From Ichthyophis bannanicus (Eukaryota > Chordata > Amphibia > Gymnophiona > Ichthyophiidae): 64,000 nt of DNA. The DNA lies in NCBI GenBank assembly GCA_033557465.1, contig CM066040.1:325580297-325644296 (forward strand), written 5' to 3'. Positions within the stretch are counted from its first letter, which is position 1, and each line of letters starts with the position of its first letter. This document shows, piece after piece, positions 41,746 through 52,019 of the stretch. Made by a program: the position numbers and the translations under genes. The notes under the pieces were generated by a model that worked only from the letters and a program-made list of their open reading frames with translations, did not search any database and had not been told where the DNA came from.

Positions 41746-42594
41746 AGTCATCCTGCTTACATAGAGCCTGAAGTTCCTTGTTCGCTTATTTGTAATAAAC
41801 ATTTGGAAATTAAGAGACTGAGCCCTTCTCTCAGATGATGAACTGCTTTAACTAACTGTTCAGTGTTGCCCTGAAATGCGTAGCATGAGAACAGCGTACA
41901 TGTGAAGGCACATTTTACATGTGACGTCCAAGTACAATCTGGGACATCCAAACCAGAGCGTTTGAGAAAGAAGCAGGCACGTCCAAGTTTAGGCATGATT
42001 TCACAAATGTGGACATGCCCAACATGGACATTTGTGGGTCATCTTCGTAGACATTCCCAGAATAGTGTTCAAACTTTGGGATGTCTAGGAATAGCCTAGT
42101 GGTTTGCATAGTAGGGTAGAACCAAGGAAGGGTGCGTTCTACTGCTATCATTATGATTGCGTTGAATACTGGGGATGCCGGAGCGTCATCTTCTCTACAC
42201 CTTTCAGATGTGTTACGGACGAAAGGCGTATTTTTCCCCAATGTCTATTTGTGCCTGGAGTAGGGTTGCCAATGTTCTTGAAATCGAGCAGGGATGTCTA
42301 AGTCCATTGCACACCCCAGTCATGCCTCTGCCATGCACCCTGCCTACTTAGCTGTCCCCGCATTGGAGATGAATTTAAAAGCCATTTGTAAAATGGCTGT
42401 GGGGACGTCTCTCTGATTTCGATGTCTGCATGCACGTTTTCAGATGTCCAAATTGTGATTAAGGTTTTTTAAATGACCCCCATTTTTTTTTATGATACTA
42501 TGTTTTATTATGTAAACTTCTTTGTCAGTATTGTACTTCGCAATGTGAACCACTTCAAGTCCCTTCTGGAAAAGAGGTGCTGAATAAGCATCAA
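41746..42594. other. No recognisable feature
   Basis: Unrecognised. A GTAGGGTTGCCAATG segment near 42261 resembles one end of the hAT-like element at 21764 but has no partner end nearby. Confidence 0.4.
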
Positions 42595-43036
42595 ACAGAT
42601 GCTACGTTACCTCACCCTCTCTCCGATTCTGCTTCCCAATCAACCCTCCCCTCCATCCATTCCAGCCTTTCTTTCCCTCGGTCTCTCTTCCCCTCTTCCT
42701 ACCTCCCCCATATCTGAATCCTTGCTGCTCCTTATGCCTGGAACAAACTTTCTGAGACGGGACATCAGGCTCCATCTATGGCCCTGTTCAAATCCAGGCT
42801 AAAAGCTCACCTCTTTGAGACTGCTTTTGGATCCTGATCCCCTCAGTCTCCTGTCCACCTCCTTTGTGTTTCCTTACCATTCCCCTAGATATATCCGAGT
42901 CCCCAGCTGTTGTGTCTTCTGTCGTGACTAGACGGTAAAGCTCTTAAGAGCAGGGACTGTCTCTTACATGTCTCTGTACAGCGCTGTATGTGCCTTGTAG
43001 CACTATATAAATGATCAGAAGTAGTAGTAGTAGAAT
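42595..43036 (+). pseudogene. L2 (family B) 3' fragment
   Basis: Codons for a PYAWNK-like block (CTTATGCCTGGAACAAACTT) and FKSRLKAHLFETAF, then the tail blocks CCTTACCATTCCCCTAGAT, GAGCAGGGACTGTCTCTTAC and CAGCGCTGTATGTGCC, ending in a (TAG)n run near 43024-43034. Confidence 0.8.
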
Positions 43037-43837
43037 CCTTTCCCTTCTCTCATCTCTTCCTCCCCACAGTTTCGTCATCTCCTAACATCACCCTTTGCTC
43101 TCTCCTTTTGGCTTTTCCCCGCCTTTGAATCTCTCTCATTCTTTTCCCCGGCCCCTAATTATCTGCTTCCTCTTTCTCCATCTCAGTGTCTTTCCCCTCC
43201 TCACAGTATGTTCCTCTGTGACTCTCTCCTTCCCCCACTGTAGTTGCCTTCATAATTCCGGTGGCAGCCTAGGCAGCGATGACTTAGTTGGATGGAGCAG
43301 TCACCTGTGGTCAAGAGCTTAGAATAATCATATTAAAGGCAAGGGTGAAAAGTATTTGCATAAATGAAGTAGAGGAAGGACCCATTAGTGGGAGAACACC
43401 AGAATCCCAAAGCAACCTTAATTCATTTTTAAGGCTTACATAAGGCTTTCAGACAGTAGCCAATCCAGGTCACAAGTACCTGTCAGGTTTCCAAAATGGA
43501 GACAGGCCATGGACAGAACAAAGGTATTGACGGCAAGGTGCAGCTAGAGTGGGAGTTAATAGCTCATACTAAACATGCTTGCTGCCGCTGGCACAGGTGC
43601 TCTTAACGCCACCTCAGTGGGCAGTGTTGGGTGTGCTGGCACCATGCATGCTGGCACCATAGCATACTGTGACCTCCTTTCAGAAACTGCACCCTGTTTT
43701 CCTGTACCCTGTTGCTCCAGTCTCGCACCCGTGCTGGACCCATCACAACCTGAACCTGTGATGCTCTCCATTGTGTCATCAGCACTGATTTTTAAATCCT
43801 TGGATCAACTGACTTCTCTCTGACCTCTGGCTCCTAG
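43037..43837. other. Pyrimidine-rich start, then unrecognised
   Basis: C/T-rich to about 43245, possibly a second family B L2 5' piece. After that, no recognised family. Short frames near 43556-43823 look like chance. Confidence 0.4.
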
Positions 43838-44008
43838 ACCTACGATGATCTCATGGTTTAATGGGAGAAAACCAACATTGATTTAGCTAAGGAAAGTCTT
43901 GTCTCATTAATCTGTTATATTTTTTGAAGGTGTGAATAAACAGGTAGATAAAGGTAAGCCGGTTGATATAGTGTACCTGGATTTCCAGAAAGCCTTTGAC
44001 AAGGTCCC

Positions 44009-46325
44009 TCTTCCTCCTCTTCAGCACCAACTCTTCTCCTCAATTTCTGCTACCCTTTTCTAAAATCTCTAAAGAGGAAACCACTCATCTTCTTTCCTCC
44101 TCTAAACTCACTTCCTGTTCCTTGGATCCTATCCTACCCATCTCCTTAATTCCATCTCCTCCTCCATCATTTCTTCCATCTCACCTATTCTCAATCTATC
44201 GCTCTCCATTGCAACTGTCCCAGCAGCCTTCAAGCATGCTGCGGTCACACCTTCCTTCAAAACCCCCTCACTTAACCCTACTTCTCTTTATAATTATCGA
44301 CCCATCTCCCTTCTTCCTTCTATTTCCAAACTTCTTGAGCTTTCTGATGCTTTTGATACTGTTAACCACACCTTCTCCTTGACACGTTGTGCTCACTTGG
44401 TTTTAGGGTCTCTGTGCTGTCCTAGTTCTCTTCCTCATATCTCCCATTGCTCTTTCAGTGTTTATTCTGCTGCTTCCTCCTCCACTGCTATCCCACTCTC
44501 AGTTAGTGTACCCCAAGGCTCTGTTCTGAGCCCTCTCCTTTTCTCTCTCTATACCCAGTCCCTTGGTGCTCTCATCTCATCCCATTGTTTTCAATACCTT
44601 TTCTATGCAGATCTCTCAGATCTCTCTCTACACCTGATATTTCTCCGAGCCTCCAGACCCGAATCTCTGCATGTCTATCTTACATCACTGCCTAGATGTC
44701 TCACTGCCATTTGAAAATAAACATGGCCAAAACCAAACTTCTTCCACCCCCCCAAACCCTACTCCCCCCTTCCTCCTTTCTCTATGTCTGTAGTAACACT
44801 CTTCTACTTCCTGTTTCCTCAGCCCGCAACCTTGGGGTCATCTTTGACTCCTCTCTCTCCTTCTCCACACACTTGCAACTGATTGCTAAAACCTGTCGTT
44901 TCTTTCTCTATAACATTAGCAAAGTTCACCCCTTTCTTTCTGAACATACTACGAAGACACTTATCTAGTCTTTAGTCTCCTCCTATCTAGATAATTGTAA
45001 TCTCCTCGTTGCTGGTCTCTCTTCCCTTCAATCTGTTCAGAACTCTGCTGTGCGGCTAATCTTCCACCAACCTCGATATGTTCCTATAACCCTCTTCTCA
45101 AGTCACTTCATTGGCTCCCTTTCCATTTCCATATCCAATTCAAACTTCTCCTTCTGAACTATAAATGCATTCATTCTACTGCCCCTCACTACCTTTCCTC
45201 TCTCATCTCTCATCTCTCCTCTCTCCCTACACCCCTCCTCGTGAACTCCGCTCTTCCACTGGCATGCTCCTCTCTGTGCCCTTCTTTTCCACTTGCCAAA
45301 TCCAGACTTTGATCCTTTCACCTTGCTGCTTCTTACACCTGGAACAAACTACCTGAGTCTATACGTCAGGCTCCATCTTTGCTCATTTTCAATCCATGCT
45401 TAAAGATAAAGCCTATCTGTTTGAGGCTGCTTTTGAATCCTGATCCCTTGTTCTCTTTGTGTCTCCCTACCTTTCCTATTTGTACCCCTGTTCTCAGTAA
45501 CCAGGTACGGCGGACGTGGCCCTCTCCCCCCCTCACCCACCCCCCAAATATTCCCCCTCCCTCCCCCTTCCTTAACAAATAACCACAACATCAATCCGTT
45601 ATTGGCAAAACAACTGGTCGCAGCTTTATTGAACAAGCAAAATTATAACCTTACAACCATAACTGCATAACTTACGGTTCCGGCAGCGGGACAATCCCTC
45701 ACCCGCCATATGGGTAGCAAAGTGAGTTCCTTCCCGCCTCCGCCAAGAACCGTTCCCCGGCAATTCCATTCCCCTCTTCCGGCTTCGCCATATTACTAGC
45801 AAAAGCCGAGGGCTTCTCCGGGTCGGGGGTACCCCCACCCCCGCCCTGCATATTGCCATGCCTCCGGACCCCGGACACCTCCGGGATCCCGCCCCCCCCC
45901 CAACCAGCTGCAACCCCCCGTCTCCCCCACCCCAGCCCCCCACCATAGGGAGGGAGGGAGGGTGCGCCCGTCCTTCACCCAGCTCCGCAAAGGACTGACG
46001 CCTGCCTGCACGCTCCCTCGCAACTCCTGAGCCCCGCCAATCTCATTGGCTCCCGCGGCCGCCCTGGCCCGCGGGAGCCAATGAATTTAAATGTAAACCC
46101 CCTTCGCGCGGGCACGCGCCTCGCGCCTTCCCGGGGGCCCGCGCCACTCCGCCCCCCCGGTTACCTTCGGCCAACGGGCACGTAGGCCCGCGGCCTCCAA
46201 TCTATTGTATTGTCTGTCTTGTTTTCAATTGTAAGCTCTGATGAGCAGGGACCGTCTTTCTACATGTATATGTACCGCGCTGCATAAGTCTGTTAGCGCT
46301 ATATAAATGATTAATAGTAGTAGCA
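44009..46325 (+). mobile_element. L2-clade LINE (family B) inserted in CR1
   Basis: Inserted between the CR1 codons at 44008 and 46326. Parts: linker (44040-44330), an internal deletion joining directly to LLELSDAFDTVNH (near 44334), motif B with [18 protein letters not shown] (near 44500), a degraded YADD (near 44605), then NLGVIFDSSLSFSTHL (near 44830), C-terminal codons to about 45430 and the family tail (46200-46325) ending in (TAG)n. A CpG-rich block (45498-46198) interrupts the 3' UTR. Many shifts; non-functional. Confidence 0.8.
45498..46198 (-). mobile_element. CpG-rich insertion in the L2 3' UTR, possibly a solo LTR
   Basis: Base composition changes sharply: C/G-rich with many CpGs on both sides of a perfect hairpin (CATTGGCTCCCGCGG at about 46044-46058 with its complement at 46069-46083), which puts a CCAAT box on each strand. 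Read on the minus strand, it goes from a GC-rich promoter-like half to a TTCAATAAAGC polyadenylation-like signal near 45630. That order resembles an LTR, but TG...CA ends and a target duplication were not found. A piece of a CpG-island promoter is the alternative. Confidence 0.4.
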
Positions 46326-46447
46326 GACTCTCTTGGGGAAATTAAGAAGTCATGGGATAGGAGGCAGTGTACTATTGTGGATCAGGAGCTGGTTAAAAGA
46401 TAGATAGCAGAGAATAAGCTAAATGGCCAGTTTCCCAATGGAGAAAG

Positions 46448-46654
46448 GTGAATAGCAGAGTATCTCAGGGATCTGTGCTGGGTCCACTGCTATTTAACAT
46501 ATTCGTAAATGACCTGGAAATGAGAATAATGAGTGAGGTAATCACATTTGCAGATGACTCAGTTTATTCAAAGTTGTTAAGATGCAAGAGGATTGTGAAA
46601 AATTGCAAGAGGACCTTGATAAATTGGAAGATAGGATGTTCAAATGGCAGATGA
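46448..46654 (+). pseudogene. CR1 reverse transcriptase active-site fragment
   Basis: 68 open codons: [19 protein letters not shown] (motif B) then ITFADDSVYSKLL. FADD replaces the usual FADDTKLF start, with frame loss just after. It is flanked by the continuing CR1 codons. Confidence 0.8.
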
Positions 46655-47489
46655 AATTTGATGTTGACAAGTGCAAAGTTATGCACCTAGGAAAGAACAA
46701 CCCAAACTATGGTTACACGATGCAAGGTTCCATATTAGGAACCATCACCTAGGAAGAAGATTTAGGCGTCATTATGGATAACATGTTAAAACCCTCTGCC
46801 AAGTGTGCAGCGGCGGCCAAGAGAGCAAATAGAATGCTAGGTATCATAAGGAAAGAAATGGAAAATAAAACAAAGGATATTATAATGCCTCTGTATTGGT
46901 CCATGGTGCAACCTGGTCACCATATCTTAAAAAGGATATAGCAGAATTAGAAAAGATATAGAGAAGAACCACCAAAATGGTAAAGGAGATAGAAGGATAC
47001 CCCTTTGAGAAGAGGCTAAAAAGGTTAGGGCTGTTCAACCTGGAAAAGAGACAGCTGAGGGGAGATATGATAGAGGTCTATCAATTAATGAATGGAATGG
47101 GTAAGTGTATATCAGTTGTTTATGCCATCAAAAAGTAGAAAGACTAGGGAGCATGCAATGAAACTGCAATGTTACCCATTTAAGTAACTAATAAGAGAAA
47201 ATATTTTTTCACTCAATGCGTAATCAAACCATGGAATTCGTTAATGGAGAATGTAGTAAAAGCTGTTAGTGTAGCCGGGTTTAAAAAAGGTTTGGATAAG
47301 TTCCTGGAGGAAAGGTCCATAAATCATTATTAAAGAGGACCCAGAAAATCCACTGTTTGCCCTGGGATGAGTGTTGTGGAATCTGTGTACCTTTTTGGGA
47401 ATCTGCCAGGTACTTGGGACCTGAATTAGCCACTGATGGAAACAGGATACTGGGCTTGATGGACCTTGGTCTGACCCAGTATGAACATA

Positions 47490-49320
47490 AGAACATAAGA
47501 TATGTCATACTGGGTCAGACCAAGGTCCATCAAGCCCAGTATCCTGTTTCCAATAGTGGCCAATCTAGGTCATACGTACCTAGCGGTTTCCCCAAAAGAC
47601 ACAGGTTCCTCAATGCTTGTATTAGGTCAAGAAGTGATATCCCGTGTCCCTTTTAATAATGGTGTATGGACCTTTCCTCAGGAACTTATCCAAACCTTTT
47701 TTTAAACGCAGCTACACTAACAGCTTTTACTACATCCTCCGGTAACAAATTCCAGAGTTTGATTACATGTTGAGTGAAAAAATAGGTTACCCTGTAGCTT
47801 CATTGCATGTCCCCTAGTCTTTTTATATTCTGATGATGTAAACAATCGATCTACGTTTACCCGTTCCACTCCATTCATTAATTTATAAACTTCTATCATA
47901 TCTCCCCTCAGCTGTCTCTTTTCCAGGTTGAAGAGTCCTAACCTTTTAAGTCTCTCTTTATAGGAGTATCCTTCCATCCCCTTTACAATTTTGGTGTCTC
48001 TTCTCTCTACCTTTTCTAATAATGCTATATCCTTTTTAAGATACGGTGACCAGAATTGCACACAATATTCAAGGTGTGGTCGCACCATGGAACAATACAG
48101 AGGCATTAGAATATCCTTTGTTTTATTTTCCTTATGAGACCTAGCATTCTATTTGCTCTCTTGGCTGCCGCTGCACTCTGGGCCGAGGGTTTTAACATGT
48201 TATCTACGATGACGCCTAAATGTTTTTCCTGGGTGGTGGTTCCCAATGTGGAACCTTGCATCGTGTAACCATAGTTTGGGTTGTTCTTTCCTAGGTGCAT
48301 AACTTTGCACTTGTCCATATTAAATGTCATCTGCCATTTTGATGCCCAGTCTTCCAATTTACCAAGATCCTCTTGCAATTTTCCACAATCCTCTTGGGTT
48401 TTAACAACTTTAAATAGTTTTGTGTCATCTGCAAATTTGATAACCTCACTCGTTATTCCCTTTTCCAGGTCATTTATGAATATGTTAAAAAGCAGCGGAC
48501 CCAGCACAGATCCCTGGGTACACCACTATTCATCTTTTTCCATTGGGAAAATTGGCCATTTAGCCGTACCCTCTGCTTTCTATCTTTTAGCCATTTAGCC
48601 CTACCCTCTGCTTTCTATCTGAGACAGTTTAGAAAAGCCCTCAAACACCACCTTTTTACCACACACTTTAAGCTTCTGGATATACCTCCCCCTATCCCAC
48701 CGTTACCCTCACAACCCCATACCTATCCTATATGAATGCAGAGAACTGACATATGTACCAACAGGTAGTTTCTAAGATTGTATATAGTTTCCTCTGGTTT
48801 ACCTCCATGTTAATTCCCTGTTATCTGTAAACGAAGGCCAAAATATCTGGCCAATGTGTTTTATTGTTACAATGTAAACCGCTCTGATGAAAAATAGCGT
48901 GGTATATAAGAAATGTTAAATAAATAAATAAATTTTAACCAGTTCCTGATCCACAATAGTACACTGCCTCCTATCCCATGACTCTTTAGTTTTGCCAAAA
49001 GTCTCTGAGGGACCTTGTCAAAGGCTTTCTGAAAGTCCAGATACACTATATCAACCGACTCACCTTTGTCCACCTGTTTATTCACACCTTCAAAAAAACA
49101 TAACAGATTAGTAAAACAAGATCTTCCTTGTCTAAAGCCATGTTGGCTGTCTCCCATTAGGCCATGACTATCTATATGCTGAGTAATTTTATTCTTTATG
49201 ATGGTTTCTACCATTTTTCCCGGTACTGATGTCAGGCTCACCGGTCTGTAGTTTCCCGGATCACCCCTGGAACCCTTTTTAAAAATTGGTGTTACATTGG
49301 CATTTCTTATGCTCTTATGT
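47490..49320 (-). mobile_element. CR1-clade LINE copy, reverse strand, split by an L2 piece
   Basis: Read on the minus strand: reverse transcriptase from VTPIFKKGSRGDPGNYRPVS and QHGFRQGRSCFTNLLCFFE (48867-49340), DFQKAFDKVP, then, after the L2 insertion at 48593-48932, motif B and FADDTKLFKVVKTQED (48106-48507), the C-terminus (47717-48106) and the 3' UTR with CATACTGGGTCAGACC at 47507. The coding pieces are longer and cleaner than in the plus-strand neighbour it meets tail to tail. Confidence 0.87.
48593..48932 (+). mobile_element. L2-clade 3' end inserted in CR1
   Basis: A FRKALKHHLFTTHF-type C-terminus (from about 48623), a 3' UTR with TGTAAACCGCTCTGATG and GCGTGGTATATAAG, and a (TAAA)n tail ending at 48932. 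The flanks TTTTAGCC (48585-48592) and TTTTAACC (48933-48940) look like a duplication with one difference. The first 28 bp of the insertion (48593-48620) copy the adjacent CR1 target sequence. Confidence 0.75.
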
Positions 49321-51440
49321 TCACTGTATGAGATTAACATGCATTTTGGGATATTTTTATGAAACTACAAGAATTTCTTGGATGCCTGAGCTATCGAATC
49401 CTTCCCACCTCCCTTGAAGTAAAATTGTTATTTCCCTCTTGCAAGCTGCTTTTCCATTTTTAGCTTTCAAGGTGTGGTCTGCTCTGGGGCTTTCTCATCG
49501 TTGGCTGGCCTGAGCACTGGTTATTAAGGCTTCAGTACTCTCAGGCACCCACAGAAAGATCCCTTCATGCAGTCACCATCAGAAATCCAAAGTTCTCATG
49601 CTCGCCTCTTTGATCATGTGCATTTAGGGGAGCCCCCAAATTCTCCAACCCTGATGAGCGGCATTTAAAAAGATAAATATTTCAAATGAAAATGCATCAG
49701 AGTTTGTCTCGTTGGGATATTGGTTTCTGGAAACCGGTCAGACCAGCAAGTTTTGCCTGCAGAGCTCTGTGTACATTTGCAAAGATGCCTGTCATGCCAA
49801 AGGCAGCCGAACTGTACAAGCAAAAACAGAAACATGAATTCCACAGTACAAACCCCAAATCAGAAGGGACAGACTATGTAGAGCTGCAGTGACAGCCACA
49901 GACAGACACAACACGTTAAAAAGCATTCCTGGTGAGTACTGCTTGACAGAAGCTACAGACGCAGGTGTTTGGATAGTGCGGCTGGAAAGAGAAGCCCATA
50001 TCTGCTTTAGAAACTGCAGTGCAGATACTGCAAAAGGTCATTAGGACACAGGTAACGCTCTGCTCAAAGAGGAACCCACAGAGTTTGAGGAATACACTCT
50101 CTTACAAAGGAATTCCCAGCTGTTCACATTTCTATCATGGCATTTATATGGCTTCCTAAACCAAGGCATTGAGGGGGTCATTCTGGTGGCCTGCTATGTG
50201 GAAGGTTCGATTCATGGCCTGGCTGAGGCTGGAGGCCGCCTGCAGAGAGATCACTCACAGTCCATGTGCTGGGAGCCCTCACTGTTGATCAATAGTGATA
50301 CCTAGTGGTTAGACTCAGGGTGAACTGGCTATGCTCCCTGGCCAAGGAGAATGCCGCCTATATCTCGTAAATGGAGATAATCCCTGGGTATGAATGTGAA
50401 CACATGGTGCCACAATAGTGGCTGGAACCCCAAAGGAGCAGAAGGCAACTGCTAGATCAAATAAAATAACAGAACATGCAGAGTACTGTAAAAGCAATGG
50501 AAAGATCCAAAGATTCTATGTCCCTAAGAGCTTACCGTCTCCTGCTTAGATTCCCTGTCGGTGGAACTCTCAGGGCTAGACTCCTCCCTCTCCCAGAGCG
50601 CTGCGGTTTGCTGAATCTATGCGCACAGGAAATGTTTCACAACTGGCAGCAAGGCCACTTTTATCTATGGGCAAAAGGGGCAGATGCCCCGGGCCCCTGA
50701 ACAATAGGGGTCCTGCTGCCCATAGCTAAAAATGGCCCTCAAACCCCTCTCCGAGATGTGCAGCAGCGGCAATGCATTTAAAAAGACGCCATGGAGCTGG
50801 AATTACCTTCTCTTCCAACGCCGTGGTATCTCGTTAAATGTATTGCCTCTGCTGCAAATCCCAGAGGGGTGCAGCAGTGGTGGCAGGATGGAGGGGGGTC
50901 CCCAAAAATGGGGCGGCTCATTCATAAACATTTGCCCAGGGCCCCATAAGGAGTCGAAGCAGCCCCATAAGGGGTCGAAGCAGCTGTAAACATAAACAAC
51001 GCACATCGCTGCCAAGAGTGCCGGTGTGAGAATGTTCCTCCATGCGGCATCTGCTATGCTACACTCACGGGGCAATTGACATGCCTTCATTTTCCTTCTG
51101 TTTAACCAGACTCTTTGAAACCGGCAGAAGGTGTGAAATCTTAGACAGTCTCACTTCCATTTGTGTGCAATGTTAGCAATAGGTATAAAACCTGAGGAGG
51201 GGGAAGTGTATTCAGCAACACCAGCTCGCTAGTGGCTAGTTGCCACTGAACTTTAAACCTGGGTATTCAATGCTGGGGCCTTATCTGACCTCATCATTGA
51301 ATACCCTGGACTGCCAGGAAGCTAACCGGACAGCAGTGATATTCAGCCGCTGCCCATTTACCTTCTGCAGTGAAAGTTCGGCCAGCCTTTACTGTGCTTG
51401 ACTTTTGCCACATGCCTATAACTGGGCAGCGGTGAGATAG
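49321..51440. other. Mostly unrecognised
   Basis: No LINE or SINE parts identified over 2.1 kb. A small inverted repeat pairs GCAGCAGCGGCAATGCATTTAAA-like sequence near 50760 with TTAAATGTATTGCC near 50834. Frames of 60-96 codons here lack any signature. Confidence 0.45.
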
Positions 51441-51446
51441 AATAAA

Positions 51447-52019
51447 ATGAAACTATTAAAAAGGGAACTATTAAAAAGGGAACTATTAAAAAGGGAACGA
51501 CGGTTCAACAAACCAAACATGGAAGGGCTGATTGAGTCCATCAAATCACATATAGACCTCGACAAAACAAACCTCGATGACTTAGCAAATGAATGGGACA
51601 CCGGAATCCGGACCATAGCAACTCTCAAAGAGACTCAGACGCCAAACGCATCGAAACATCAAAATGAACCTTGGTACACCAGAACGTTGACCAAAATGAA
51701 GAGAGAGCTCAGGAAGCATGAAAGAAAGTGGAGACACACCAAATCCACTGAACTCAGGACAGTGTACCTTAATCTCCTCGCAAACTACAAAGAGGAAATA
51801 AACACAGCAAAAAGGTTACACCATACCAACATACTGAACAAAGCCATTAACAAACCACGGGAGCTTTTCGCCCTAGTAAAATCACTTACAAAGACAGCCC
51901 TCCCTGAACCTCAGGATAGCTCAATACATCCACAAACACTAGCAGATCACTACGCAAGCAAACTGAATACCACCACCCCCACATTTGCCCTAGAAACCCA
52001 CACCAACGAACAAAGATGA
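51447..52019 (+). pseudogene. L2 (family A) ORF2 linker region
   Basis: 190 open codons, starting with a KRELLKRELLKRE repeat that comes from the tandem 15-mers. Then NEPWYTRTLTKMKRELRKHE and YKEEINTAKRLHHTN, the Lys/Arg-rich linker that precedes the polymerase in L2-type ORF2, and ALVKSLTKTALPEPQ. The frame overlaps the start of the polymerase frame by 4 bp in a different phase, so a single frameshift near 52016 separates the two. Confidence 0.8.

Larger units (their letters stand above)
43838..47488 (+). mobile_element. CR1-clade LINE copy split by an L2 element
   Basis: CR1 polymerase codons run to AAAGCCTTTGACAAGGTCCC at 44007 (motif A region), are interrupted by the L2 element, and resume at 46326 with GAGACTCTTGTGG-type codons, the GGGATAGGAGGCAGTGTACT block, motif B and FADDS (46448-46654), the C-terminus and the 3' UTR. 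The end is the GAACATAAGAACATAAG octamer run at about 47482-47498, which it shares with a reverse copy. The first half of the element is missing upstream of 43838. Confidence 0.85.

Noticed and set aside
42255..42300. A second hAT-like element starting at GTAGGGTTGCCAATG
   Set aside because: Only one end-like sequence; no partner end or 8-bp duplication was found.
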